Below are positions 20,085 to 29,667 of a DNA stretch of 64,000 nucleotides, piece after piece. Source of the stretch: Aquipseudomonas alcaligenes (GTDB taxonomy: Bacteria; Pseudomonadota; Gammaproteobacteria; Pseudomonadales; Pseudomonadaceae); NCBI RefSeq assembly GCF_003205495.1, contig NZ_QJRX01000009.1, positions 153,980 to 217,979 of the forward strand, in the 5' to 3' direction. Numbering within the stretch: the stretch's first letter is position 1; the number at the start of each line of letters is the position of its first letter. A program made the position numbers and the translations under genes. A model generated the notes under the pieces. That model had not been told where the DNA came from, ran no database searches, and saw only the letters and a list, made by a program, of their open reading frames with translations.

Positions 20085-20555
20085 ATGGCAGACGAAAACG
20101 AAGGTACCAGCCCAGAAGAGCAGGCCCTGGCCGACGAGTGGGCCGCGGCCCTGGCCGAGGCCGGTGATGCCGGGCAGGACGACATCGATGCGCTGATGAA
20201 CCAGGGTGGCGCCGCCGCTCCGGCCGCGCCGCGCATGGCGATGGAAGAGTTCGGCGCCGCGCCCAAGCCGGGCAATGGTCCGGTGGCCCTGGAGGGCCCG
20301 AACCTGGATGTGATCCTCGACATCCCGGTGTCCATCTCCATGGAAGTCGGCAGCACCGAGATCAGCATCCGCAACCTGCTGCAGCTCAACCAGGGCTCGG
20401 TGGTGGAGCTCGACCGCCTGGCCGGCGAGCCGCTTGACGTGCTGGTCAACGGCACCCTAATCGCCCATGGCGAGGTGGTGGTGGTCAACGAGAAGTTCGG
20501 CATCCGCCTGACCGACGTGATCAGCCCCAGCGAACGCATCAAGAAGCTGCGCTGA
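20085..20555 (+). CDS. fliN: Flagellar motor switch protein FliN
   Basis: 156 residues. The N-terminal half is acidic and Ala-rich. The C-terminal SpoA domain begins LDVILDIPVSISMEVGSTEI and contains GSVVELDRLAGEPLDVLVNG and VVNEKFGIRLTDVIS. It completes the C ring and binds FliH. Confidence 0.97.
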   Translation: MADENEGTSPEEQALADEWAAALAEAGDAGQDDIDALMNQGGAAAPAAPRMAMEEFGAAPKPGNGPVALEGPNLDVILDIPVSISMEVGSTEISIRNLLQLNQGSVVELDRLAGEPLDVLVNGTLIAHGEVVVVNEKFGIRLTDVISPSERIKKLR

Positions 20556-20562
20556 GGTGATG

Positions 20563-20997
20563 ATGCGTGGATTTTGCAGCCTTCTCCTGCTGGCGCCGTT
20601 GACGGCGCTGGCCGCCGAACCGGTGGCCAAGGCGGCGACCACGCCCATGGCCAGCAGCGATATCGGTGGCCAGCTGGCGCAGTTGCTGTTCGGCCTGCTG
20701 CTGGTGGTCGGCCTGATCTTCGCCCTGGCCTGGCTGCTGCGCCGGGTGCAGCAGATCGGTCCGCGCGGCAACCAGGCGATCAAGCTGGTGGCCAGCCAGG
20801 CCCTGGGCCCGCGTGACCGCCTGCTGCTGGTCCAGGTCGGTGGCGAGCAGGTCCTGCTCGGCATCAGCGCCGGGCGCATCACGCCGCTGCACGTGCTCAG
20901 GGAGCCGGTGCCGCTCGACGCCGCCACGCCGGCTACCCCGGAATTCGCCCAGCGCCTGATGGAGCTACTCGGCAAGGACCAGAAGGACAAGACATGA
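20563..20997 (+). CDS. fliO: Flagellar biosynthetic protein FliO
   Basis: About 144 residues: a cleavable-looking signal sequence (ending LTALAAEP), then one membrane helix (about 45-65, [20 protein letters not shown]) and a cytoplasmic domain with [20 protein letters not shown] typical of FliO. Starts at GTG 20557, ATG 20560 and ATG 20563 are possible; 20563 has the best spacing from GAGG. FliO helps assemble the FliP ring. It overlaps fliP by 4 nt. Confidence 0.92.
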   Translation: MRGFCSLLLLAPLTALAAEPVAKAATTPMASSDIGGQLAQLLFGLLLVVGLIFALAWLLRRVQQIGPRGNQAIKLVASQALGPRDRLLLVQVGGEQVLLGISAGRITPLHVLREPVPLDAATPATPEFAQRLMELLGKDQKDKT

Positions 20998-21749
20998 GCC
21001 CCTGGCGCATCCTGCTGACCCTCTTGCTGGCCCTGGCCGCGCCCCTGGCGTTCGGCGCCGACGACCCGCTGTCGATCAAGGCCATCACCCTCAGCACCAA
21101 CGCCGAGGGGCAGCAGGAGTATTCGGTCAGCCTGCAGATCCTGCTGATCATGACGGCGCTGAGCTTCATCCCGGCGTTCGTCATGCTGATGACCAGCTTC
21201 ACCCGCATCATCATCGTGTTCTCCATCCTGCGTCAGGCCCTGGGCCTGCAGCAGACGCCGTCGAACCAGATCCTGATCGGCCTGGCCCTGTTCCTGACCC
21301 TGTTCATCATGGCCCCGGTGTTCGACAGGATTAACCAGGACGCCCTGCAGCCCTACCTCAACGAGCAGCTGCCGGCGCAGCAGGCGATCGCCCGGGCCGA
21401 GGTGCCGATCAAGGAGTTCATGCTGGCGCAGACCCGCGCCTCGGACCTGGAGCTGTTCGTGCGCCTGTCCAAGCGTACCGATATCGCCTCGCCCGAGCAG
21501 GCGCCGCTGACCATCCTGATCCCGGCCTTCGTCACCTCCGAGCTGAAGACCGCGTTCCAGATCGGCTTCATGATCTTCATCCCGTTCCTGATCATCGACA
21601 TGGTGGTGGCCAGCATCCTCATGGCCATGGGCATGATGATGCTGTCGCCACTGATCATTTCCCTGCCGTTCAAGATCATGCTGTTCGTCCTGGTCGATGG
21701 CTGGGCGCTGATCATGGGCACCCTGGCCGGCAGCTTCGGCACGATATAG
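20994..21749 (+). CDS. fliP: Flagellar export gate protein FliP
   Basis: 251 residues. Signal peptide (residues 1-20, ending LAFGA), then membrane helices with the family blocks [25 protein letters not shown]-type [19 protein letters not shown] and [19 protein letters not shown]. FliP forms the FliP5Q4R1 core of the export gate. Confidence 0.98.
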   Translation: MSPWRILLTLLLALAAPLAFGADDPLSIKAITLSTNAEGQQEYSVSLQILLIMTALSFIPAFVMLMTSFTRIIIVFSILRQALGLQQTPSNQILIGLALFLTLFIMAPVFDRINQDALQPYLNEQLPAQQAIARAEVPIKEFMLAQTRASDLELFVRLSKRTDIASPEQAPLTILIPAFVTSELKTAFQIGFMIFIPFLIIDMVVASILMAMGMMMLSPLIISLPFKIMLFVLVDGWALIMGTLAGSFGTI

Positions 21750-21759
21750 CGAGGCCCAT

Positions 21760-22029
21760 ATGACTCCCGAAATCGCCGTCGACCTGTTCCGCGAAGCGCT
21801 CTGGCTGACCGCCCTGATCGTCGGCCTGCTGGTGCTGCCGAGCCTGCTGGTGGGCCTGCTGGTGGCCATGTTCCAGGCCGCCACGCAGATCAACGAACAG
21901 ACCCTGAGCTTCATCCCGCGCCTGCTGGTGATGCTGCTCACCCTGATGTGGGCGGGGCCCTGGCTGGTGCGCGAGCTGATGGAGTACACCCAGACGCTGG
22001 TGCAGAACATTCCGCTGTTGATCGGCTGA
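21760..22029 (+). CDS. fliQ: Flagellar export gate protein FliQ
   Basis: 89 residues, two membrane helices, with the conserved VAMFQAATQINEQTLSFIPR block linking them. Its stop codon overlaps the fliR start by one base. Confidence 0.97.
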   Translation: MTPEIAVDLFREALWLTALIVGLLVLPSLLVGLLVAMFQAATQINEQTLSFIPRLLVMLLTLMWAGPWLVRELMEYTQTLVQNIPLLIG

Positions 22030-22805
22030 TGCTCGAACTGACTAATGCGCAGATCGGCGGCTGGGTGGGCCAGTTCCTCCTGCCGCTGTTCCGCATCGCC
22101 TCCATGCTGATGGTGATGCCGGTGATCGGCACCCAGCTGGTGCCGGCGCGGGTACGTCTGTACCTGGCCCTGGCCATCTGCCTGGTGCTGGCGCCGACCC
22201 TGCCGCCGATGCCGCGGGTGGACGCGGTGAGCCTGCAGGCCATGCTGCTGATCGGCGAACAGGTGCTGATCGGGGTGATGTTCGGCTTCGTCCTGCAGCT
22301 GTACTTCCACCTGTTCACCGTGGCCGGGCAGATCATCGCCATGCAGATGGGCCTGGGTTTCGCTTCCATGGTCGATCCGGCCAACGGCGTGTCGGTAGCG
22401 GTACTGGCGCAATTCCTGCTGATGCTGGTGACCCTGCTGTTCCTCGCCATGAACGGCCACCTGGTGGTGTTCGAGGTGCTGGCCGAGAGCTTCGTCACCC
22501 TGCCGGTGGGCCAGGGCCTGCTGCTCGACCATTACTGGGAACTGGCCGGCAAGCTGGCCTGGGTGATCGCCGCCGGCCTGCTGCTGTCGCTGCCGGCGGT
22601 CACCGCGCTGCTGATCATCAACCTGGCCTTCGGCGTGATGACCCGCGCCGCGCCGCAGCTGAACATCTTCTCCATCGGCTTCCCGCTGACCCTAGTGCTC
22701 GGCATGTTCATCTTCTGGCTGGGGCTGACCGACTTCCTGGCACACTTCCAGGTGTTCACCAGCGAAGCCCTGCAACAGTTGCGCGAACTCGCGCGCCTGC
22801 GCTGA
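22029..22805 (+). CDS. fliR: Flagellar export gate protein FliR
   Basis: 258 residues from the ATG at 22029 (MLELTNAQIGGWVGQFLLPL); the frame continues upstream inside fliQ and is not used. About six hydrophobic segments and family blocks such as AGQIIAMQMGLGFASMVDPA and INLAFGVMTRAAPQLNIFSI. It completes the FliPQR gate. Confidence 0.96.
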   Translation: MLELTNAQIGGWVGQFLLPLFRIASMLMVMPVIGTQLVPARVRLYLALAICLVLAPTLPPMPRVDAVSLQAMLLIGEQVLIGVMFGFVLQLYFHLFTVAGQIIAMQMGLGFASMVDPANGVSVAVLAQFLLMLVTLLFLAMNGHLVVFEVLAESFVTLPVGQGLLLDHYWELAGKLAWVIAAGLLLSLPAVTALLIINLAFGVMTRAAPQLNIFSIGFPLTLVLGMFIFWLGLTDFLAHFQVFTSEALQQLRELARLR

Positions 22806-22814
22806 GGAGGCTCA

Positions 22815-23951
22815 ATGGCCGAGAGCGAAAGCGGCGCGGACAAGAGCGAGGAACCTACTAGTAAGCGCCTCGAGGAGGCGCGCAAGAAAGGTCAGATCGC
22901 TCGCTCCAAGGAGCTCAGCACCCTGGCGGTGACCTTCGGCGGCGCCGCCGCGCTGCTGATCTTCGGCGCGCAGATGGGCCAGGCCATGCTCGGCATGATG
23001 CAGGGCAACTTCGCTCTGCCGCGCGAGGTGCTGCTGGATGATGGTTCCATGGCCCGTTATCTGTTGCGCACCGGGATGGAGGCGCTGCTGGCGCTGCAGC
23101 CGTTCTTCATCGTCATGCTGATCGCCTCCATCATCGGGCCGGTCGCCCTGGGCGGCTGGCTGTTTTCCAGCGAGGCGCTGCAGCCCAAGTTCAGCCGCAT
23201 GAACCCTTGGGAGGGGCTCAAGCGGATGTTCTCCGCCAAGGCCCTGGTCGAGCTGCTCAAGGCCCTGGCCAAGTTCGTGATCATCCTGCTGGTGGCACTG
23301 CTGGTGCTCAAGGCGGACCAGGACGACCTGCTGGCCATCGCCAACGAGCCGGTCGAGGCAGCCATCCTGCATGCCATGCTGGTGACCGGCTGGAGCCTGC
23401 TGTGGATGGCCTGCGGGTTGATCCTGATCGCCGCGGTGGATGTGCCGTTCCAGCTCTGGGACACCAAGCAGAAGCTGATGATGACCAAGCAGGAGGTCAA
23501 GGACGAGTACAAGGACAGCGAAGGCAAGCCCGAGGTCAAGTCGAAGATCCGCCAGTTGCAGCGGCAGATGGCGGAGCGGCGCATGATGCAGCAGGTGCCG
23601 GAGGCGGACGTGGTGATCACCAACCCGACCCACTTCGCCGTGGCCCTCAAGTACGACCCGGAGAAGGGCAATGCGCCGGTGCTGCTGGCCAAGGGTGGCG
23701 ATTTCCTGGCGCTGAAGATCCGCGAGATTGCCCAGGAGCACAAGGTCACCCTGCTCGAGTCGCCGGCCCTGGCGCGGGCGGTGTACTTCTCCACCGAGGT
23801 CGACCAGGAAATCCCCGCCGGTCTTTATCTGGCGGTGGCCCAGGTGCTGGCCTACGTCTACCAGCTCAAGCAGTTCCGCGCCGGCAAGGGCAAACGCCCG
23901 GGACCGCTGCCGGACCTGCCGATCCCGCCGGATTTGCGCCGCGACGAGTAG
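22815..23951 (+). CDS. flhB: Flagellar export switch protein FlhB
   Basis: 378 residues: N-terminal EEPTSKRLEEARKKGQIARS, four membrane helices, then the cytoplasmic domain with the autocleavage motif NPTH (270-273) in VVITNPTHFAVALKYD. Cleavage lets FliK change substrate specificity. A separate short protein resembling its C-terminal domain is encoded at 38.7 kb. Confidence 0.98.
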   Translation: MAESESGADKSEEPTSKRLEEARKKGQIARSKELSTLAVTFGGAAALLIFGAQMGQAMLGMMQGNFALPREVLLDDGSMARYLLRTGMEALLALQPFFIVMLIASIIGPVALGGWLFSSEALQPKFSRMNPWEGLKRMFSAKALVELLKALAKFVIILLVALLVLKADQDDLLAIANEPVEAAILHAMLVTGWSLLWMACGLILIAAVDVPFQLWDTKQKLMMTKQEVKDEYKDSEGKPEVKSKIRQLQRQMAERRMMQQVPEADVVITNPTHFAVALKYDPEKGNAPVLLAKGGDFLALKIREIAQEHKVTLLESPALARAVYFSTEVDQEIPAGLYLAVAQVLAYVYQLKQFRAGKGKRPGPLPDLPIPPDLRRDE

Positions 23952-23986
23952 CGGCGTGGCCGTCTCTCGTGCCTTCACGGCAGAGT

Positions 23987-24002
23987 TGGAATGCTTCTTG
24001 CG
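23987..24002 (+). promoter_or_regulatory. Sigma-54 promoter candidate for flhA
   Basis: TGGAATGCTTCTTGCG has GG (23988-23989) and GC (24000-24001) at the correct spacing and a TTGC -12 element, with a weaker -24 element (AAT instead of CAC). It sits 57 nt before the flhA start; flhA is a sigma-54-dependent gene in P. aeruginosa. Confidence 0.65.
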
Positions 24003-24058
24003 ATTACCCCTGCACGGCGCCTTTCGCGTCAAAAGATTGAATGGGCTGGGGATAACAA

Positions 24059-26188
24059 GTGGCAGTGGATCGTGCGCAAATCATCGGGGACGTACGCAGC
24101 AACCTGGCGGGGTTGCGCCATGGCAATCTGGGTATTCCGCTGCTGCTGCTGGTCATGCTCGCCATGGTCATGCTGCCGATCCCGCCGTTCCTCCTCGACG
24201 TGCTGTTCACCTTCAGCATCGCCCTGTCCATCGTGGTCCTGCTGGTCGCCATCTACTCGCTGAGGCCGCTGGACTTCGCCGTCTTCCCCACCGTGCTGCT
24301 GGCCGCGACCCTGCTGCGCCTGGCGCTGAACGTCGCCTCCACCCGCGTGGTGCTGCTGCACGGCCAGGAGGGGCATGACGCCGCGGGCAAGGTGATCCAG
24401 GCCTTCGGCGAGGTGGTGATCGGCGGTAACTACGTGGTCGGCGCCGTGGTGTTCGCCATCCTGATGATCATCAACTTCGTGGTGGTCACCAAGGGTGCCG
24501 GGCGCATTTCCGAGGTGAGCGCGCGTTTCACCCTGGACGCCATGCCCGGCAAACAGATGGCCATCGACGCCGACCTTAATGCCGGCCTGATCGACCAGGC
24601 CGAGGCCAAGCGGCGCCGTGCCGAGGTGGCCCAGGAGGCCGACTTCTACGGCTCGATGGACGGTGCCTCGAAGTTCGTCCGTGGCGACGCCGTGGCCGGC
24701 CTGCTGATCCTCTTCATCAACCTCATCGGTGGCATCGCCATCGGCGTGGCCCAGCATGATCTGCCCTTCGCCGAGGCCGGACGCATCTACACCCTGCTGA
24801 CCATCGGTGACGGTCTGGTGGCGCAGATCCCTTCGCTGCTGCTGTCCACCGCGGCCGCCATCATGGTCACCCGGGTCTCCACCTCCGAAGACATGGGCGC
24901 CCAGGTCAGCCGGCAGATGTTCGCCTCGCCCAAGGCCCTGGCCGTGGCAGCGGCGATCATGATCACCATGGGCCTGGTGCCGGGCATGCCGCATGTGCCC
25001 TTCATCGGCCTCGGCCTGGTGGCCGCCGGTGCTGCCTACTGGATTGCCAACAAGCAGCGCAAGGTCAAGGAGGAGGAGGTCAAGGAGGTCAAGCGCCAGC
25101 AGGAGCTGCTGCCGGCGCAGAAGGCCCAGGAGGTCAAGGAGCTGGGCTGGGACGACGTCACCCCGGTGGACATGGTCGGTCTGGAGGTCGGCTACCGCCT
25201 GATCCCGCTGGTTGACCGCAACCAGGGCGGCCAGTTGCTGGCGCGGATCAAGGGCGTACGCAAGAAGCTGTCGCAGGAGATGGGCTTCCTGATGCCCTCG
25301 GTGCACATCCGCGACAACCTCGACCTGTTGCCCAATGCCTACCGCCTGACTCTGATGGGCGTCAGCGTGGCCGAGGCCGAGGTGTATCCGGAGCGCGAAC
25401 TGGCGATCAACCCCGGCCAGGTGTTCGGCACGCTCAACGGCATCGCCGCCAAGGATCCGGCGTTCGGCCTGGAGGCGGTGTGGATCGACCCGAGCCAGCG
25501 CGACCAGGCGCAGTCGCTCGGCTACACGGTGGTGGATGCCAGCACCGTGGTCGCCACCCACCTCAACCAGGTCCTGCACAAGCATGCCCACGAGCTGATC
25601 GGCCACGAGGAGGTGCAGCAGTTGCTGCAGCTGCTGGCCAAGACCTCGCCGAAGCTGGCCGAGGAGCTGGTGCCGGGGATGGTTTCGCTGTCGACCCTGC
25701 TCAAGGTGCTGCAGGCACTGCTGCAGGAACAGGTGCCGGTGCGCGATATCCGCAGCATCGCCGAGGCCATCTCCAATGTCGCCGGCAAGAGTCAAGATCC
25801 CGCCGCGATGGTCGCCGCGGTTCGCGTCGCGCTGGCCCGCGCAATCGTGCAAAGCATTGTGGGACTAGAGCCGGAGCTGCCTGTGATCACTCTGGAGCCC
25901 AGGTTGGAACAGTTATTGCTCAATAGCCTGCAGAAGGCCGGTCAGGGCTCCGAGGATGGCATCCTCCTCGAACCCGGAATGGCCGAGAAGCTGCAACGCT
26001 CCCTGGTGGAAGCGGCGCAGCGCCAGGAAATGCTCGGCAAGCCGGTGATCCTGCTGGTGGCCGGCCCGGTCCGGGCGATGCTGTCGCGATTCGCGCGGCT
26101 CGCCGTACCCAACATGCATGTACTGGCCTACCAGGAAATACCGGACAACAAGCAGGTCACGATCGTCGCCACGGTCGGCCAGAACTGA
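24059..26188 (+). CDS. flhA: Flagellar export gate protein FlhA
   Basis: 709 residues. About eight membrane helices in the first ~330 residues with the family block around FAVFPTVLLAATLLRLALNV and the FHIPEC region GRISEVSARFTLDAMPGKQM. The C-terminal cytoplasmic domain (about 350-709) forms the nonameric ring that docks chaperones. The GTG at 24059 lies 7 nt after GGGG; another GTG two codons later is also possible. Confidence 0.97.
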   Translation: MAVDRAQIIGDVRSNLAGLRHGNLGIPLLLLVMLAMVMLPIPPFLLDVLFTFSIALSIVVLLVAIYSLRPLDFAVFPTVLLAATLLRLALNVASTRVVLLHGQEGHDAAGKVIQAFGEVVIGGNYVVGAVVFAILMIINFVVVTKGAGRISEVSARFTLDAMPGKQMAIDADLNAGLIDQAEAKRRRAEVAQEADFYGSMDGASKFVRGDAVAGLLILFINLIGGIAIGVAQHDLPFAEAGRIYTLLTIGDGLVAQIPSLLLSTAAAIMVTRVSTSEDMGAQVSRQMFASPKALAVAAAIMITMGLVPGMPHVPFIGLGLVAAGAAYWIANKQRKVKEEEVKEVKRQQELLPAQKAQEVKELGWDDVTPVDMVGLEVGYRLIPLVDRNQGGQLLARIKGVRKKLSQEMGFLMPSVHIRDNLDLLPNAYRLTLMGVSVAEAEVYPERELAINPGQVFGTLNGIAAKDPAFGLEAVWIDPSQRDQAQSLGYTVVDASTVVATHLNQVLHKHAHELIGHEEVQQLLQLLAKTSPKLAEELVPGMVSLSTLLKVLQALLQEQVPVRDIRSIAEAISNVAGKSQDPAAMVAAVRVALARAIVQSIVGLEPELPVITLEPRLEQLLLNSLQKAGQGSEDGILLEPGMAEKLQRSLVEAAQRQEMLGKPVILLVAGPVRAMLSRFARLAVPNMHVLAYQEIPDNKQVTIVATVGQN

Positions 26189-26200
26189 GGGTTCTAAGCC

Positions 26201-27520
26201 ATGCAAGTCAAACGCTTCTTCGCCGCCGATATGCGTACCGCCATGAAGCTGGTGCGTGACGAACTGGGCGCCGACGCCGCCATCATCGGCAACCGCCGCG
26301 TGGCCGGCGGCGTGGAGCTGACCGCGGCGCTGGACTACCAGCCGGCCACCCCGGCGCGTACGCCCAACCCGGCGCTGGAGGCCGAGCTGCGCAAGACCCA
26401 GGCGAAGATCGCCAATGCCCAGGCCGAGCTGACCATCCGCGCGGTGGCCGACGAGCGCAAGGACCGCCAGCTGTTCGCCAACGAATCGCTGATCGCCCCC
26501 GAGCTGCCGGCCACTGCGGTCAAGGTGCAGCGCCCGGTGGCCGCTCCGCAGGCTGCCAGCAAGCCGGCCGCCGCCGCGGTCGACCAGCGCGCCCTGGATG
26601 CCATGCGCTTCGAGCTGCACGGTCTGCGTGAACTGATCGAGGTGCAGCTGGGCTCCATCGCCTGGGGCCAGCTGCAGAACCGCAAGCCGCAGCAGGCCAA
26701 CCTGTGGCGTCGCCTGCAGCGCATGGGCCTGTCCGCCGAGCTGTCCAAGGCGCTGCTGGAGCGCGTGGCCAAGGTCGCCGATCCGCGCCAGGCCTGGCGC
26801 ATGCTGCTGGCCCATCTGGCCCACGCGATCAAGACCCCGGCGGTCGAGCCGCTAGAGGAGGGCGGGGTGATCGCCCTGGTCGGCCCGGCCGGCATGGGCA
26901 AGACCACCACCCTGGCCAAGATGGCCGCGCGCTACGTGCTGAAGTACGGCTCGCAGAGCATCGCCCTGGTCAGCATGGACAGCTTCCGTATCGGCGCCCA
27001 GGAGCAGATCAAGACCCTCGGCCGCATCCTCAACGTTTCCGTGACCCAGGTCGATCCGGGCCAGTCGCTGATCCAGGCCCTGGCACCGCTGGCGCGCAAG
27101 AAGGTGATCCTGATCGACACCGCCGGCCTGCCGGGCAACGACCCGGCCCTGCGCCTGCAGCTGGAGAGCCTGGCTGCGCGCGGCCTGAAGGCGAAGAACT
27201 ATCTGGTGCTGGCTGCCACCAGCCAGGCTCAGGTGCTCAAGGCCGCCTATCACAGCTACAAGCAGTGCGGCCTGGCCGGCTGCATCCTGAGCAAGGTGGA
27301 CGAGGCGGCCAACCTAGGTGAAGTTCTGGGGCTGGCCATCAGCCAGCATCTCCCGGTAGCCTATCTGGCTGACGGGCCGAAGATTCCGGACGATCTGCAG
27401 GTACCGCGCAGCCACCAGTTGGTGAGTCGCGCCGTGAGCCTGCAGACCGAGGAAGATCCGAGCGAGGAAGCCATGGCCGACATGTTTGCCGGCTTCTACC
27501 ACCCGCGTCGCGCGGGGTAG
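26201..27520 (+). CDS. flhF: Polar flagellar placement GTPase FlhF
   Basis: 439 residues. N-terminal basic/helical B domain starting MQVKRFFAADMRTAMKLVRD, an Ala-rich linker, an N domain (about 165-215) and the SRP-type G domain with P-loop GPAGMGKTTT (228-237), SMDSFRIGAQEQIK and VILIDTAGLPGND. FlhF places the flagellum at the cell pole and recruits FliF. The P-loop reads GPAGMGKT rather than the more common GPTGVGKT. Confidence 0.96.
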   Translation: MQVKRFFAADMRTAMKLVRDELGADAAIIGNRRVAGGVELTAALDYQPATPARTPNPALEAELRKTQAKIANAQAELTIRAVADERKDRQLFANESLIAPELPATAVKVQRPVAAPQAASKPAAAAVDQRALDAMRFELHGLRELIEVQLGSIAWGQLQNRKPQQANLWRRLQRMGLSAELSKALLERVAKVADPRQAWRMLLAHLAHAIKTPAVEPLEEGGVIALVGPAGMGKTTTLAKMAARYVLKYGSQSIALVSMDSFRIGAQEQIKTLGRILNVSVTQVDPGQSLIQALAPLARKKVILIDTAGLPGNDPALRLQLESLAARGLKAKNYLVLAATSQAQVLKAAYHSYKQCGLAGCILSKVDEAANLGEVLGLAISQHLPVAYLADGPKIPDDLQVPRSHQLVSRAVSLQTEEDPSEEAMADMFAGFYHPRRAG

Positions 27521-27617
27521 GGCAGGCGGTGGCGCGCAAGGCGTTCTAGTGTGTAGGAACAGGTCGGTGTAGTTGCCCGACCAGCCCAGACCAGGCAAGA
27601 CAAGGTAAGAGAAGAAC

Positions 27618-28451
27618 ATGGGTAGTATGCATCCCGTACAGGTGATCGCAGTCACTGGCGGCAAGGGCGGCGTCGGCAAGACCAACGTGTCGGTGAATCT
27701 GTCGCTGGCGCTGGCCGACCTCGGTCGCCGGGTCATGCTGATGGACGCCGACCTGGGCCTGGCCAACGTCGACGTACTGCTCGGCCTGACGCCCAAGCGC
27801 ACCCTGGCCGATGTGATAAACGGCGAGTGCGACCTCAAGGACGTGCTGCTGCAAGGGCCCGGCGGCATCCGCATCGTGCCCGCGGCATCCGGTACGCAGA
27901 GCATGGTGCAGCTGTCGCCGGTACAGCATGCCGGCCTGATCCAGGCCTTCAGCGACATCAGCGACAACCTTGATGTGCTGGTAATCGACACCGCCGCCGG
28001 CATCGGCGACGGCGTGGTCAGCTTCGTCCGTGCCGCCCAGGAGGTGCTGGTGGTGGTCTGCGACGAGCCGACCTCGATCACCGACGCCTACGCGCTGATC
28101 AAGCTGCTCAACCGCGATTACGGCATGAACCGCTTCCGCGTCCTCGCCAACATGGCCCACAGCCCGCAGGAAGGGCGCAACCTCTTTGCTAAACTGACCA
28201 AGGTGACCGATCGCTTCCTCGATGTGGCCTTGCAGTACGTGGGCGCCGTTCCCTACGACGAATCCGTCCGCAAGGCCGTGCAGAAACAGCGCGCGGTGTA
28301 CGAAGCCTTCCCGCGCTCGAAATGCGCACTGGCGTTCAAGGCGATTGCCCAGAAAGTCGACACCTGGCCGCTTCCGGCCAACCCGCGCGGCCATCTGGAG
28401 TTCTTCGTCGAGCGTCTGGTGCAGCAGCCGATCGCGGGGACGGCCGTATGA
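27618..28451 (+). CDS. fleN: Flagellar number regulator FleN (FlhG)
   Basis: 277 residues, MinD/ParA-type ATPase with deviant Walker A KGGVGKTN (near 14-21), DADLGLANVDVLLGL, and VLVIDTAAGIGDGVVSFVRA. FleN binds FleQ and lowers its activity, restricting the cell to one polar flagellum together with FlhF. The stop overlaps the fliA start (ATGA). The 97-nt gap after flhF shows no clear terminator. Confidence 0.96.
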   Translation: MGSMHPVQVIAVTGGKGGVGKTNVSVNLSLALADLGRRVMLMDADLGLANVDVLLGLTPKRTLADVINGECDLKDVLLQGPGGIRIVPAASGTQSMVQLSPVQHAGLIQAFSDISDNLDVLVIDTAAGIGDGVVSFVRAAQEVLVVVCDEPTSITDAYALIKLLNRDYGMNRFRVLANMAHSPQEGRNLFAKLTKVTDRFLDVALQYVGAVPYDESVRKAVQKQRAVYEAFPRSKCALAFKAIAQKVDTWPLPANPRGHLEFFVERLVQQPIAGTAV

Positions 28452-29191
28452 CAGCAGCCAGTGGACTTCGCATGTACAACAAGGCGCAAGCGCAGGATTC
28501 CCAGCACCAGCTGATCGAGCGATACGCGCCGCTGGTCAAGCGCATCGCCTATCACCTGCTGGCGCGCCTGCCGGCCAGCGTGCAGGTCGACGATCTGATG
28601 CAGGCCGGCATGATCGGCCTGCTGGAAGCCTCAAAGAAATACGATGGCAGCAAGGGCGCCAGCTTCGAGACCTACGCCGGCATCCGCATTCGTGGCGCCA
28701 TGCTCGACGAGGTGCGCAAGGGTGACTGGGCACCGCGCTCGGTGCACCGCAACAGCCGCATGGTCAGCGATGCCATCCGCGCAATCGAGGCCAGAACCGG
28801 TCGAGACGCTAAAGATCAAGAGGTTGCGGCCGAACTCCAATTGAGTCTCGAGGATTACTACGGCATCCTTGGCGACACTCAGGGGAGCCGCCTGTTCAGC
28901 TTCGACGACCTGATGCAGGACGGCGAGCATGGCGGTTTGCTCGAGGATGCCAGTAGCCACAGTGGTCCCCTGCACGGCCTGGAAGACGAGCGTTTCCAGG
29001 CGGCGCTGGCCGATGCCATCGCCCATCTGCCGGAGCGCGAGCGGCTGGTGCTGGCGCTGTACTACGACGAAGAATTGAATTTGAAGGAAATCGGCGAAGT
29101 TCTGGGGGTCAGCGAGTCCCGGGTCAGTCAGTTGCACAGCCAGTGCGCCGCCCGTTTGCGCGCACGTCTGGGCGAGTGGCGGGCCAGCTGA
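28448..29191 (+). CDS. fliA: Flagellar sigma factor FliA (sigma-28)
   Basis: 247 residues from the ATG at 28448; upstream in-frame codons lie within fleN and are not used. Sigma region 2 contains ERYAPLVKRIAYHLLARLPA and DLMQAGMIGLLEASKKYDGS; region 4 contains LPERERLVLALYYDEELNLK and LGVSESRVSQLHSQCAARLR. It reads class IV promoters such as those mapped here before the second fliS and before parP. Confidence 0.98.
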   Translation: MTAASGLRMYNKAQAQDSQHQLIERYAPLVKRIAYHLLARLPASVQVDDLMQAGMIGLLEASKKYDGSKGASFETYAGIRIRGAMLDEVRKGDWAPRSVHRNSRMVSDAIRAIEARTGRDAKDQEVAAELQLSLEDYYGILGDTQGSRLFSFDDLMQDGEHGGLLEDASSHSGPLHGLEDERFQAALADAIAHLPERERLVLALYYDEELNLKEIGEVLGVSESRVSQLHSQCAARLRARLGEWRAS

Positions 29192-29261
29192 CGAAGAGCC
29201 GGTTTCAAGATTTGCGACGTCCCGGGGTGCCGGTGGCGTTTAGGACTGTACGGAGGTCGAC

Positions 29262-29648
29262 TTGGACAAGAACATGAAAATCCTCATCGTTGACGATTTC
29301 TCGACGATGCGACGGATCATCAAGAACCTCCTGCGTGATTTGGGGTTCACCAACACGGCCGAGGCCGACGACGGCAATACGGCCCTGCCCATGCTGCAGA
29401 GCGGCAGTTTCGACTTCCTGGTGACCGACTGGAACATGCCCGGCATGACCGGTATCGACCTGCTGCGCGCGGTGCGCGCGGACGAGCGCCTGAAGAATCT
29501 GCCGGTGCTGATGGTGACCGCCGAGGCCAAGCGCGAACAGATCATCGAGGCCGCCCAGGCTGGCGTGAATGGCTATGTCGTCAAGCCGTTCACCGCCCAG
29601 GTGCTGAAGGAGAAGATCGAGAAGATCTTCGAACGGGTTAACGGCTGA
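29262..29648 (+). CDS. cheY: Chemotaxis response regulator CheY
   Basis: 128 residues from TTG 29262, or 124 from ATG 29274. The GGAGG at 29252-29256 is 5 nt from the TTG and 17 nt from the ATG, so the TTG start is favoured here even though CheY proteins are usually annotated from [10 protein letters not shown] single receiver domain: DD pair, phospho-acceptor in [16 protein letters not shown], and the TAEA and VKPF motifs. It shuttles between CheA and FliM. Confidence 0.96.
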   Translation: MDKNMKILIVDDFSTMRRIIKNLLRDLGFTNTAEADDGNTALPMLQSGSFDFLVTDWNMPGMTGIDLLRAVRADERLKNLPVLMVTAEAKREQIIEAAQAGVNGYVVKPFTAQVLKEKIEKIFERVNG

Positions 29649-29667
29649 TGATCGCCGCGAGGGCGCT

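Noticed and set aside
29205..29236. TCAAGATT and GCCGGTGG upstream of cheY as a FliA promoter
   Set aside because: The spacer is 16 nt instead of 11-12 and the -10 is poor.
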